Part shown: positions 48,531 to 58,732 of the stretch, piece by piece
How positions within the stretch are numbered: position 1 is the stretch's first letter
How the letters are laid out: each line of letters opens with the position of its first letter
Source: Tabrizicola sp.
Lineage (GTDB): Bacteria; Pseudomonadota; Alphaproteobacteria; Rhodobacterales; Rhodobacteraceae
Length of the DNA stretch: 64,000 nucleotides
Direction of reading: 5' to 3'
Assembly: GCA_016792685.1 (NCBI GenBank)
Contig: JAEULQ010000114.1
Span: 37,293 to 101,292, forward strand
The notes under the pieces: model-generated
Databases searched by the model: none
The model's input: only the letters and a program-made list of their open reading frames with translations
Told to the model about the DNA's origin: nothing
Position numbers and translations under genes: made by a program

Positions 48531-48550
48531 CAAACCCTTCCCCGGGTTTG
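48531..48550 (-). promoter_or_regulatory. Hairpin in the cckA leader
   Basis: CAAACCC/GGGTTTG stem with a six-base loop, 24 bases upstream of the TTG start and just before the GGAGGG site. No T-tract follows. It could affect mRNA stability or access to the weak start. Confidence 0.35.
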
Positions 48551-48573
48551 CGAAGACAATCGCCGGAAAGAAG

Positions 48574-48589
48574 TTAACTGAAGCTTAAC
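48574..48589. promoter_or_regulatory. CtrA-binding box upstream of cckA
   Basis: TTAA-N7-TTAAC, an exact match to the CtrA consensus, readable in both orientations because the half sites are TTAA. It lies 67-82 bases before the cckA start in a 122-base gap to rsmB. Confidence 0.6.
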
Positions 48590-48629
48590 CTTGTCCGGCT
48601 TTCCCGTCGAGGTTGTGCGTTTTTGCGCG

Positions 48630-49790
48630 TTATCGCTGCAGGATGGAAAGAAAGAAGCCGTCCCCGCCGGAAATCGGTGTCAGAACCAGCTCACGCGACT
48701 GGTGCCAGTCGGGGTGGCGTTTGAGGAACCGGCCGACCTGCCCCTGGTTTTCCTGTCGCAAGAGCGAGCAGGTCGCGTAAGCCAAAACACCGCCCTTCGC
48801 GACCATAGGTGCCACGCCATCCAGGATCTCAGCCTGAATCACGGTCAGTTCCGCCAGACGCTCTCGGGTCAGCCGCCATTTTCCTTCCGGATCGCGCCGC
48901 CAACTGCCCGACCCCGAACAGGGCGCGTCCACCAGGACGAGGTCAAACGGGCCCTGCGAGGACGGTCTGTCGACCAGCGTCACCTTCGCCCCCGCCCGGT
49001 CGGCGCGGCGTGGAAGGTCGGCCATGCGCTGGCGTGCCACATCGTGGGCATAAAGCCTCAGCCGGGCCCGCGCTGCCATGGCCAGTGTCTTGCCACCACC
49101 GCCAGCGCAGTAATCGAGGACTTTCATCCCATCGCTCAGCGGCAGGGCCTCGACCACAGCTTGCGACGAGGCGTCCTGCAGTTCGACCAGACCCTCCACA
49201 TAGGCCGCGGCATTCTGCACCTTACGCGCGTTTCCGGTCACTTCAAGCGCGGTCCCGGCGAGGGGGTGGGGTTGCGCGTCGATCCCCTCGGCAGCCAGAG
49301 CGGCAATGGCCCCGGCAACCGTTGTCTTCGCCAGATTGACCCGAAGGAACACTGGCGCCCGCGACCGCATCGTTTCGGCCACGGTCTCGAAATCCGCACC
49401 GAGGCTTTCGCGCAAGTCAGGGATCAGCCATGCCGGAAGATCAAGCCGTGCTGCGTCCGAGGGCTCGGCCGGCGCCTCCGCCGCTTCGGGCGGCTTTGGC
49501 GCGTGTCCTTCGCCCGAAAACAAGGCCTCTTCCCCGCGTTCGCGGCAAAGCCCAAGCACCAGCCCGCGGCCGGTCATCCCACCGCCGCGTGACGCTGCCG
49601 AAAGCTTGCGGCGCAGCGCGTCGAAGACCAGATCGCGGACAGCCGCCCGGTCACCCGAGCCGGCAAACCGGCTGGCGCGACCCCAGTTGGTCAGGGCGCG
49701 TTCGGCCGGTTCACCTGCCAGCACGCGGTCAAGAATGGCGATCGCCGCAGAGGCGCGGGCAGAAGGGGTCAAGATGGATGGCCTCTGCAC
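48630..49790 (-). CDS. rsmB: 16S rRNA (cytosine-5) methyltransferase, RsmB/NOP family
   Basis: 386 residues. N-terminal NusB-like helical segment with RALTNWGRASRFAGSGDRAAVRDLVFDALRRK, then an AdoMet domain: VLDYCAGGGGKTLAMAA, the catalytic cysteine motifs LVDAPCSGSGSWRRDPEGKW and AYATCSLLRQENQGQV. It methylates a cytosine of 16S rRNA, by homology C967. Start GTG 49790 is the first in frame and has no clear ribosome site. It follows guaB by 21 bases and is probably in its operon. Confidence 0.87.
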   Translation of the reverse strand: MQRPSILTPSARASAAIAILDRVLAGEPAERALTNWGRASRFAGSGDRAAVRDLVFDALRRKLSAASRGGGMTGRGLVLGLCRERGEEALFSGEGHAPKPPEAAEAPAEPSDAARLDLPAWLIPDLRESLGADFETVAETMRSRAPVFLRVNLAKTTVAGAIAALAAEGIDAQPHPLAGTALEVTGNARKVQNAAAYVEGLVELQDASSQAVVEALPLSDGMKVLDYCAGGGGKTLAMAARARLRLYAHDVARQRMADLPRRADRAGAKVTLVDRPSSQGPFDLVLVDAPCSGSGSWRRDPEGKWRLTRERLAELTVIQAEILDGVAPMVAKGGVLAYATCSLLRQENQGQVGRFLKRHPDWHQSRELVLTPISGGDGFFLSILQR

Positions 49791-49811
49791 ATGTCACGGC
49801 CACCAATCCGG

Positions 49812-52091
<2,280 letters not shown>

Positions 52092-52094
52092 CGG

Positions 52095-53090
52095 TCAGGC
52101 CTCGGCGGCGTTTGTCACGGTGGCAAGCCTACCGCCCGGCCAACGCTTCAGCACCCAGAACAGGATCAGCGGATTGGCGATCAGCGCCACTGCGGCCAGC
52201 CCAAGCCCGGGCAACTGCCATCCGTTGGCGTTTACCAGCATGGCTGTCGTAATTGCCGCGAGCGGAAAGGTGAAGGCGCTCCACAAGGGGGTGATGCCAG
52301 CCTCGCAAATCCAGCGGATATAGACCGCCAGGATCAATGTGCAGAGCGTCCCGAACATCAGAAGAATCTGGGCGATCTCGTCCTTGTCCAACAGCGTTGC
52401 GACCGTCGCAAGCAGACCCGCCGGGGCGACATGGGTCGCCAAGAGCGGGCGCAGTACGGCCGGTGGCATCACACGCAGCACCTGCATCGCACTGGCGCCC
52501 CAAATGCCGATTGCTACGGGGAGTGTGGCACAGAACAGGGTCTGGGCGAGCGGAACCCACCCAAGCGCCATTGCAGCCGGGGCTCCGACGATGAAGCCGA
52601 CGAAGCTCAGATGCATGGTCGGGTTGACGGCACGCGATGCGGGCGGCAGTGACAGAAGCAGACGGGCAAGCAGGAAAGCAAGCAGCAGATGGGCCAGCAG
52701 CGCGGCGACGAGCAGGCCCATCGCCAGCTCGGGCTGATGCGGCGCAACCAAGGCCGAAGCCGCCATGCCCCCCATGGACGATGCAGCAAGGCCCGAACGT
52801 CCGGGCAAGACCCGCAAATCGTCGACCACGACACCGGGCCGGCGGGCAATCTTTGCCAAATAGGCAAGGACCGCGAATGCCCACAGGGCCACCGCAACTC
52901 CGGCAACCAAATCGGCCGCATCTGTTGGCTGGCCAATCCATTCAAGGGCCAGACGCAGCGCGACAGCCAGTCCCAAGAGCCCAAGAATTGGCGGAAAGAC
53001 CGCTGGCGGTACCTTGGCAAAAAGGGCCGGACGGTGGGGAGGGAACTCCGGCGGCGGGAAGGATTTAGGGCGGCGGTCAGGTTGGGTCAT
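52095..53090 (-). CDS. TDT/SLAC1 family transporter (TehA-like)
   Basis: 331 residues with ten predicted hydrophobic segments. The pattern VVVDDLRVLPGRSGLAASSMGGMAASALV, HLLLAFLLARLLL, HLSFVGFIVGAPAAMALG and SAFTFPLAAITTAML matches tellurite-resistance/dicarboxylate transporters and SLAC1 anion channels. Start ATG 53090 with GGAGAT upstream; the basic, proline-rich N-terminus is cytoplasmic. The substrate is unknown, and tellurite resistance is not implied. Confidence 0.84.
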   Translation of the reverse strand: MTQPDRRPKSFPPPEFPPHRPALFAKVPPAVFPPILGLLGLAVALRLALEWIGQPTDAADLVAGVAVALWAFAVLAYLAKIARRPGVVVDDLRVLPGRSGLAASSMGGMAASALVAPHQPELAMGLLVAALLAHLLLAFLLARLLLSLPPASRAVNPTMHLSFVGFIVGAPAAMALGWVPLAQTLFCATLPVAIGIWGASAMQVLRVMPPAVLRPLLATHVAPAGLLATVATLLDKDEIAQILLMFGTLCTLILAVYIRWICEAGITPLWSAFTFPLAAITTAMLVNANGWQLPGLGLAAVALIANPLILFWVLKRWPGGRLATVTNAAEA

Positions 53091-53247
53091 TGGTATCTCC
53101 AGACCCTCTCTTAGCGCCGGGTACAGACATGGCAACAGCAACGCCGGGGCATTTTTGCGGCAGGAAACCTGCGCTATTCCTTACGGGCAACCCGTCTGGT
53201 CCCGGTCCTACTGTCCAAGACCATCCAAGGCCTTGATTTTCAAACCG

Positions 53248-54063
53248 CTACCCTGCGGTCGCGTTGGTCGTTTCAGCTGATCCCCACAAGACCGGAAACC
53301 AGTCTTCGCGCAGCTTTTCCCCCGGTTTCATCCCATGTCCAGGGAAAGGCGGCGAGGTCGGTCCTGGCCTCTCGATATAGCGCGCATCATCACCAATCAA
53401 CCTTAGGGAGAATGCCCGACGCCTTGTGGTGGCATGATTCCCTCTGGCACCATGGAGGGTGCGGAAGTTGAAGGCCACGGCATCGCCCGGCTCCATCTGC
53501 CATTCCAGGATCTGCATCCCCTCTGCCTCGGGATCCGGGACCGGGATATAGTCATGATCGCCCGGGTAGAAGTTCGTCTCGGCCATCCAGCGCGTGGGCA
53601 GCACGTCCTTTTCCCAACGGTGACTTCCGGCCACGCACCGCAGGGCCGCCTCCTTCACCGGATCAAGCGGCGACCAGAAGCTGACTGTCTGCCGACCCTC
53701 GACAAAGTAATAGGGGCCGTCGGTATGCCAGGGCGTTGGTTTCGTCGTGCCGGGTTCCTTTACCAGCACATGGTCGTGAAACATCTGCACCGTCTGCGAC
53801 TGCATAAGCTGGGCCGCAACTTCCGCTGCAGGGGATTGCCGGATGACGGCTGCAAACTCGGGGATCCGGGTCCAGTTGCAGTAGTCGTCGAAGAAATACC
53901 CCGGTTCACCCGGCTTGAGCGTCGGCATCTGATGCGAGGGCGATGCCGTGTTTCGGGCGACACCGGCCCGCAGCACGTCGACCCAATCCGCCCAAAGCCC
54001 CTTGATCAGCACAACCCCGTCGCGCTGGTACGCCTCGACCATATCCTCGGTGATAGTGACCAT
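53248..54063 (-). CDS. Phytanoyl-CoA dioxygenase (PhyH) family protein
   Basis: 271 residues. Fe(II)/2-oxoglutarate dioxygenase: TPWHTDGPYYFVEGRQTVSFWSPLDPV carries the HxD iron ligands, and FNFRTLHGARGNHATTRRRAFSLRLIGDD carries the distal histidine and the 2-oxoglutarate arginine. Members hydroxylate lipid, amino acid or betaine-like substrates. ATG 54063 follows AAGGGGGG. Same direction as the GNAT-like gene, 39 bases downstream of it. Substrate unknown. Confidence 0.87.
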   Translation of the reverse strand: MVTITEDMVEAYQRDGVVLIKGLWADWVDVLRAGVARNTASPSHQMPTLKPGEPGYFFDDYCNWTRIPEFAAVIRQSPAAEVAAQLMQSQTVQMFHDHVLVKEPGTTKPTPWHTDGPYYFVEGRQTVSFWSPLDPVKEAALRCVAGSHRWEKDVLPTRWMAETNFYPGDHDYIPVPDPEAEGMQILEWQMEPGDAVAFNFRTLHGARGNHATTRRRAFSLRLIGDDARYIERPGPTSPPFPGHGMKPGEKLREDWFPVLWGSAETTNATAG

Positions 54064-54102
54064 CTGCCCCCCCTTTTCGGCCACCCTGCCCCGCCGCGCT
54101 CG

Positions 54103-54909
54103 TCAGGGCAAGACCAGCATCGTCGCCCCCAGTCGATGCAACGCCGCCCCGGTCCCGAGTTTGAACCGCGCCAGACCTGGCGCACTTTCGCTGTCCACGG
54201 CGCCAAGGTCGAGCCAGCGAATACCTTCCGCCCAAAGGCTTTGTGCGGCCTGCTCCATCATGACGGCATGGACACCCGCCGACCGCGCAAGATCAGAGCC
54301 CCAACCCAGAAGATAGGAGGCAGAGTTGCCGTGGACGACAAAGGCCATGGCGGCCTGCATGGCGCCGTTGGCCTGCCATTGCCAAAGCCGCAGGGCCGAA
54401 GGCGGCAGTCCGCGCGCGAAATCTTCGGGCAGCGCACGATAGCGGCGGGCTTTCCTTTGCCGGCGTTCCGCTTCGATCAAGACCTCAAGCGTCTTGCGAT
54501 TGCCTGTGGTGACACGGACGCCGGACCTTTCGCTGGCCAGAAGACGGTTGCGCCACTTGCCCGCCATGCCTGCCCGCAAGTTCGCTCCAAGACCCCAGAT
54601 TGCGTGATGCATCGGTGTGACCAGGGGGATTAGCCCAAAGCCTCCGATCTCTTCCTCGGCCGTCACAATGGTCAACCCCGGCCAGCGCGCCAACCGACGC
54701 AGGGCGCGCCGCTTCTCGGGCGCTGACACGGCCTCACTCCAGATCGGCCCGCGAGAGATCAACCGCATCCTGCCACGTTCGATTGCCAACGCCTGACCGC
54801 AGCCGAGGTCGTGCCAGGCAACCCTGGCGCCGCAGGCCACTGCCGCTTCGGCATAGGCTGCGCTTTGCTGCAGTGGCAGGAAGTCTGGATCGGAACTGAA
54901 GTCGAACAT
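54103..54909 (-). CDS. GNAT/FemAB-like acyltransferase
   Basis: 268 residues from ATG 54909 (MFDFSSDPDFLPLQQSAAYAEAAVACGARV). LPLQQSAAYAEA and the C-terminal AAMAFVVHGNSASYLLGWGSDLARSAGVHAVMMEQAAQSLW part with LDLGAVDSESAPGLARFKLGTGA resemble peptidoglycan-bridge-type (FemAB/GNAT_2) acyltransferases. The exact reaction is unknown. A further ATG at 54957 would overlap the start of a plus-strand small gene; neither start has a strong ribosome site. Family assignment moderate. Confidence 0.7.
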   Translation of the reverse strand: MFDFSSDPDFLPLQQSAAYAEAAVACGARVAWHDLGCGQALAIERGRMRLISRGPIWSEAVSAPEKRRALRRLARWPGLTIVTAEEEIGGFGLIPLVTPMHHAIWGLGANLRAGMAGKWRNRLLASERSGVRVTTGNRKTLEVLIEAERRQRKARRYRALPEDFARGLPPSALRLWQWQANGAMQAAMAFVVHGNSASYLLGWGSDLARSAGVHAVMMEQAAQSLWAEGIRWLDLGAVDSESAPGLARFKLGTGAALHRLGATMLVLP

Positions 54910-54955
54910 GGCCGGATTAACGACCACGAAAGCTTTCGATGGGATTAATGAGGCC

Positions 54956-55081
54956 ATGAAACGGATCTCGCTTCGCCGTAACTTTGCCCCGACACCCAGA
55001 TTGACGCTCTGGGTCCCGGTGGCGCTGGCCGGCTCACTATGCTTTTTCTGGCTTGGGCTGGTCGCTTTGATGCGCCTTTGA
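54956..55081 (+). CDS. Small single-pass membrane protein
   Basis: 41 residues, unrecognised. A basic N-terminus (MKRISLRRNF) is followed by one hydrophobic helix (LTLWVPVALAGSLCFFWLGL) and a short tail ending in RL: a type II membrane topology is expected. AATGAGG lies just before ATG 54956. It fills a gap of over 200 bases between the GNAT-like and LacI genes. Supported only by composition and a ribosome site. Confidence 0.5.
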   Translation: MKRISLRRNFAPTPRLTLWVPVALAGSLCFFWLGLVALMRL

Positions 55082-55105
55082 TCGATGCGCGCGACGCGAT
55101 AGGCT

Positions 55106-55134
55106 TTGACGCAAGAGTCTGCGGCAGTTAAGGT
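55106..55134 (+). promoter_or_regulatory. Promoter of the lacI-type gene
   Basis: TTGACG (55106-55111), a 17-base spacer and TAAGGT (55129-55134), 37 bases before the start codon. The -35 is strong, the -10 weak. Confidence 0.4.
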
Positions 55135-55170
55135 CTGGCCGCTCCAAACCGCATTGATTGCCGGGAAACC

Positions 55171-56199
55171 ATGAACCTGAAGGAACTCGCCACCCGGCTC
55201 GGGCTATCACCGACCACGGTTTCGCGCGCTCTCAACGGTTATCCCGAAGTGAACGAAGCAACGCGGCAGCGTGTCATGGCCGCCGCGAAAGAGCACAACT
55301 ACCATCCCAATACCCGCGCGATCCGCCTTGCCACCGGGCGCGCCATGGCCGTTGGCCATGTCATAGCCATCACCAACCAGCATGAGATCGTGAACCCGGT
55401 CTTCGCCGATTTCATCGCAGGCGCCGGTGAAACCTACAGCCGCAACGATTATGACATGCTGTTGTCGGTGGTTCCGGACGATGACGAGGCGCAGACCTAT
55501 CGGAATCTCAAGGTCAAGGGCAATGTCGATGGCGTCATCGTGCATGGCCCGCGCGAGAACGACCCCCGAATCGCGCTCCTGCGCGAGATCGGCCTGCCCT
55601 TTGTCGTCCACGGCCGGGCGACGGGCACCACCGAGCCCTATTCCTGGCTTGACGTGAACAACCGTCGCGCCTTTCAGCGGGCGACGGAATACCTGCTCGA
55701 CCTGGGTCACGTCCGCGTTGCCCTGGTCAACGGAATCGAGACGATGGATTTCGCCATCCGCCGTCGTCGGGGTTACCTTGATGCACTGGCGGCTCGCGGC
55801 GTGGCTGCGGACCCGTCCCTGATGGCCTCGGGCGAGATGACCGAAGTCGTTGGGTTCCGCGCGGCACAGGCGATGCTTGCCCTCCCTGCCCCGCCGACCG
55901 GATTTGTCGTGTCTTCTATGATCTCGGCGATGGGCGTGCGCCGCGCGATTGAAACGGCCGGGCTCAAACTTGGTCGCGACGCATCGATCATCATCTTTGA
56001 TGATGAACTCAGCTACATGCGCAATGGCGAGGACAGCCCGATCTTCACCGCGATGCGGTCCTCGGTCCGCGAAGCCGGGCGCATGGTGGCCGAGATGCTG
56101 CTTGACCGAATCGCAAACCCGGATTCCGGTCCGGTCGAGAAACTGCTTGAGGCCGAACTGGTCGAAGGGCAGTCGACTGGCCCTGCACCGGCGCACTGA
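55171..56199 (+). CDS. LacI-family regulator of sugar utilisation
   Basis: 342 residues. Helix-turn-helix and hinge NLKELATRLGLSPTTVSRALNGYPEVNEATRQRVMAAAKEHNYHPNTRA, then a periplasmic-binding-like core ending in SIIIFDDELSYMRNGEDSPIFTAMRSSVREAGRMVAEML. It resembles AglR-type regulators of alpha-glucoside genes in Rhodobacterales and rhizobia. Directly followed by glucokinase, with a GCGC-centred palindrome in between. Probably controls glk and remote sugar transport genes; the glucoside link is inference. Confidence 0.85.
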   Translation: MNLKELATRLGLSPTTVSRALNGYPEVNEATRQRVMAAAKEHNYHPNTRAIRLATGRAMAVGHVIAITNQHEIVNPVFADFIAGAGETYSRNDYDMLLSVVPDDDEAQTYRNLKVKGNVDGVIVHGPRENDPRIALLREIGLPFVVHGRATGTTEPYSWLDVNNRRAFQRATEYLLDLGHVRVALVNGIETMDFAIRRRRGYLDALAARGVAADPSLMASGEMTEVVGFRAAQAMLALPAPPTGFVVSSMISAMGVRRAIETAGLKLGRDASIIIFDDELSYMRNGEDSPIFTAMRSSVREAGRMVAEMLLDRIANPDSGPVEKLLEAELVEGQSTGPAPAH

Positions 56200-56257
56200 A
56201 GTCGGCCACGACGGAACGCGAATCCTTGCTGGAAGCCACTTGCCGACCCAACCATCC

Positions 56258-56268
56258 GAAGCGCTTTC
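56258..56268. promoter_or_regulatory. Candidate LacI-type operator upstream of glk
   Basis: GAAGCGCTTTC, a palindrome centred on GCGC like the core of LacI/AglR-family operators, 85-95 bases before the glk start. Confidence 0.45.
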
Positions 56269-56352
56269 AAATCGCTGGCGCCGAGCGGAAATTCACCTTA
56301 TCAGGCGTGTCAAAACCGGCCCTTTGAACCGAACCGACGGACCAGTCCCACC

Positions 56353-57327
56353 ATGACCCTTGCTCTCCTTGCTGATATCGGCGGTACGAACACGCGCGTG
56401 GCTCTGGCCGATGGCACCAAAGTCCGCCTCGATTCGATCCGGCGCTTCTCGAATGCCGAATACCAGGCCCGTGGCCAGGACATCGCCCATGTCCTAAGCG
56501 ATTACCTCGCCCAGACCGGGGCCTCGGTCTCCGGGGTCTGCGTGGCAGCGGCCGGGCCGGTGCAGGATGGGGTCGCGACGATGACCAACCTCGAATGGGT
56601 CATGGACGCGCCCAAGCTCTCTGCTGCGACCTCCGCCGGAAAAGTGGCGATCCTGAATGACCTGCAAGCCCAGGGCCAGGCACTTGGCCATATCCCGGCT
56701 GAGAACCTTCGGACCGTGATTGCCGGGCCGGTGAAGTCCGGGGCATCCATGGCTGTCGTCGGTCTTGGCACGGGCGTGAACGCTGCACCGGTGCATCCCG
56801 GCCCTCAGGGTCGCGTGGTGCCGCCGTCGGAGTGCGGCCACGTCAACATGCCGGTCCGCACGGAAGAGGACTTTCGTCTGGCCCGTTTCATCGAAGCCCG
56901 GCTCTCCTCCGAAGGCGAAGTTCCCCATGCGGGCGTTGAAGAAGTCCTCGCCGGACGCGGCCTTGCCAATCTTTATGCCTTTGCCGCAAGCGAGGCGGGC
57001 CAGAACGCAACGCTCAGCTCGGCCGAGGTTCTGAAGGCGCTTGATGCCGGCGACCCCTTGGCGATCCATGCGGCGCGGCTTTATGTGCACATCCTCGGCC
57101 AGATGCTTGCGGACCTCGCGCTTATCCATCTGCCCTATGGCGGCCTCTATCTCATCGGTGGCATGTCCCGGGCAATGCTTCCGCATTTCGGTCGATTCGG
57201 CCTGGAAACCTCCTTCCGTGAGGCGCGGCGGGTCGATCTGCTCCTCAAGGACTTCTCGGTCACCGTGGTCGAAGACGACTATGCTGCGCTCACGGGCTGC
57301 GCTGTCTACTTGAACAACGTGGCGTAA
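56353..57327 (+). CDS. glk: Glucokinase
   Basis: 324 residues. Glk-type hexokinase: LLADIGGTNTRVALAD (phosphate-1), ILNDLQAQGQAL with the catalytic aspartate, GLGTGVNAAPVHPGPQGRVVPPSECGHVNMPV, and LYLIGGMSRAML. It phosphorylates glucose at C6 for the Entner-Doudoroff or pentose phosphate route. It lies 153 bases downstream of the LacI-type gene. No clear Shine-Dalgarno before ATG 56353. Confidence 0.93.
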   Translation: MTLALLADIGGTNTRVALADGTKVRLDSIRRFSNAEYQARGQDIAHVLSDYLAQTGASVSGVCVAAAGPVQDGVATMTNLEWVMDAPKLSAATSAGKVAILNDLQAQGQALGHIPAENLRTVIAGPVKSGASMAVVGLGTGVNAAPVHPGPQGRVVPPSECGHVNMPVRTEEDFRLARFIEARLSSEGEVPHAGVEEVLAGRGLANLYAFAASEAGQNATLSSAEVLKALDAGDPLAIHAARLYVHILGQMLADLALIHLPYGGLYLIGGMSRAMLPHFGRFGLETSFREARRVDLLLKDFSVTVVEDDYAALTGCAVYLNNVA

Positions 57328-57338
57328 GACGCTGTCAT

Positions 57339-57348
57339 AAAGCGCTTT
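57339..57348. promoter_or_regulatory. Second GCGC-centred palindrome after glk
   Basis: AAAGCGCTTT, similar to the element at 56258, in the 40-base gap between glk and a convergent esterase. Operator-like, but its position after the gene makes a role uncertain. Confidence 0.3.
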
Positions 57349-57367
57349 TAGTGGATCTTTGATCCAT

Positions 57368-58024
57368 TCAGGTCAGGCGCTCTTTCAGGAACTGCAAGGT
57401 CACACCCAGCCCATCGGGAGCAATCCCGTGACCCGTGCCCTTCATGACATGACCATAGGTCGGGAAACCTGCCGCAACCAGGGCGTCGCCTGCCTTGCCC
57501 ATGTCGTCGAACGGCACGACCGGATCCTGATCGCCATGAACCAGGAGGACAGGCGGTTTCACCCGGGCTTCCGCTGCAAGGCTTTCCGGCCGCAACAGCC
57601 GACCAGAGATCGCCACGACCCCGGCAATGGCCCGATCCCGTCGCGGTGCGACCTCAAGGCTCATCATCGCGCCCTGGCTGAACCCGACCAGAGCCAGCCG
57701 CTCGGGCTCAAGGCCGTATTCGGCCAGCCGAGCATCGAGAAATCCGTTCAGATCCCTTGCCGCAGCCGTAAGACCGGCTTCGGCAGCCGCCTGGGGCGAT
57801 CCGTCCAGCCAGGGAATCGGAAACCACTGGTAGCCAAATCCACCACCCACACAGCGTTCCGGGGCGTCCGGGGCCAGAAAGGCAACTCCGGGCAAATGCG
57901 GTCCAATCACATCCGCCAGGCCCAGAAGATCGGCGCCATCGGCACCATAGCCGTGCAGGAACACCACCAGCGCCTTGGCCTGCCCCACCGCCGCGCCTGC
58001 CTGGCCATACCGCAAGTCCCGCAT
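57368..58024 (-). CDS. Alpha/beta hydrolase (phospholipase/carboxylesterase family)
   Basis: 218 residues. Serine hydrolase with the nucleophile in GFSQGAMMSL, aspartate in HGDQDPVVPF and histidine in GTGHGIAPDG; VVFLHGYGADGADLLGLADVI is the oxyanion region. Related to YpfH/carboxylesterase 2. ATG 58024 shares a base with the stop of the upstream glycosylase gene (TGATG), so the two form an operon. Substrate unknown. Confidence 0.88.
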   Translation of the reverse strand: MRDLRYGQAGAAVGQAKALVVFLHGYGADGADLLGLADVIGPHLPGVAFLAPDAPERCVGGGFGYQWFPIPWLDGSPQAAAEAGLTAAARDLNGFLDARLAEYGLEPERLALVGFSQGAMMSLEVAPRRDRAIAGVVAISGRLLRPESLAAEARVKPPVLLVHGDQDPVVPFDDMGKAGDALVAAGFPTYGHVMKGTGHGIAPDGLGVTLQFLKERLT

Positions 58025-58653
58025 CAGACGATCCCTTCCCGCTCTTTCGCCACCCGGTAATAAGCCCAAAGGATTCGCGCCGCCACCGATCGCCAGGGCG
58101 ACCAAGCCTCGGCCATGGCACGCAGACCCCTTTCGGTCGGGCGTGCTTCCAGATCGAACAGGATCCGCGCCGCTTCTTGCAGCGCAAGGTCGCCGGGCGC
58201 AAACACATCCGCCCGGCCAAGGGCAAACATCGCATAGATTTCGGCTGTCCAGACCCCAATGCCCGGCACTGCAACCAGCATGCCGATCACATCGGCATCC
58301 GGCAGACTGCGCAGGGCCGCAAAATCGATCCCGGCCTGGGCCAATGCCCGGCCATAGCGCGCTTTCTGGCGTGACAGACCCGCCTGCCTCAGATCATCAT
58401 CCGTCGCCGCCGCCATCGTCGCGGCGTCAGTCAACCCGGCCTCTTCCAGCCGCGCCCAGATCGCCCGGGCCGAAGCGACCGAGACCTGCTGCCCGACAAT
58501 TGCCCGCAAGAGCGCCGCAAACCCATCTGGCTCGCGTCGCAAGGGCAAAGGGCCGACCAGCGGCAGCGCACGGGCGAAGGCTGGCTCGCACGAGGCAAGC
58601 CACGCGGCGCCCTCCGCGACGCAATCCAGGGACAGGATGATCCGACCAACCAT
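58024..58653 (-). CDS. DNA-3-methyladenine glycosylase 2 family protein
   Basis: 209 residues. HhH-GPD fold: AIVGQQVSVASARAIWARL, the helix-hairpin-helix VAVPGIGVWTAEIYAMFALGRADVFAPGDLAL, where the aspartate after PG is the catalytic residue. It excises alkylated bases, as AlkA does. CAGGAAGG lies before ATG 58653. In one transcript with the esterase. Confidence 0.9.
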   Translation of the reverse strand: MVGRIILSLDCVAEGAAWLASCEPAFARALPLVGPLPLRREPDGFAALLRAIVGQQVSVASARAIWARLEEAGLTDAATMAAATDDDLRQAGLSRQKARYGRALAQAGIDFAALRSLPDADVIGMLVAVPGIGVWTAEIYAMFALGRADVFAPGDLALQEAARILFDLEARPTERGLRAMAEAWSPWRSVAARILWAYYRVAKEREGIV

Positions 58654-58732
58654 GGCCCTTCCTGCCAGCCCCCGTTGCCTTTCGCAACCGCTTCCCCTTG
58701 CCCCCGACCGCCCCCGGGTCTACGCCTTGCCC

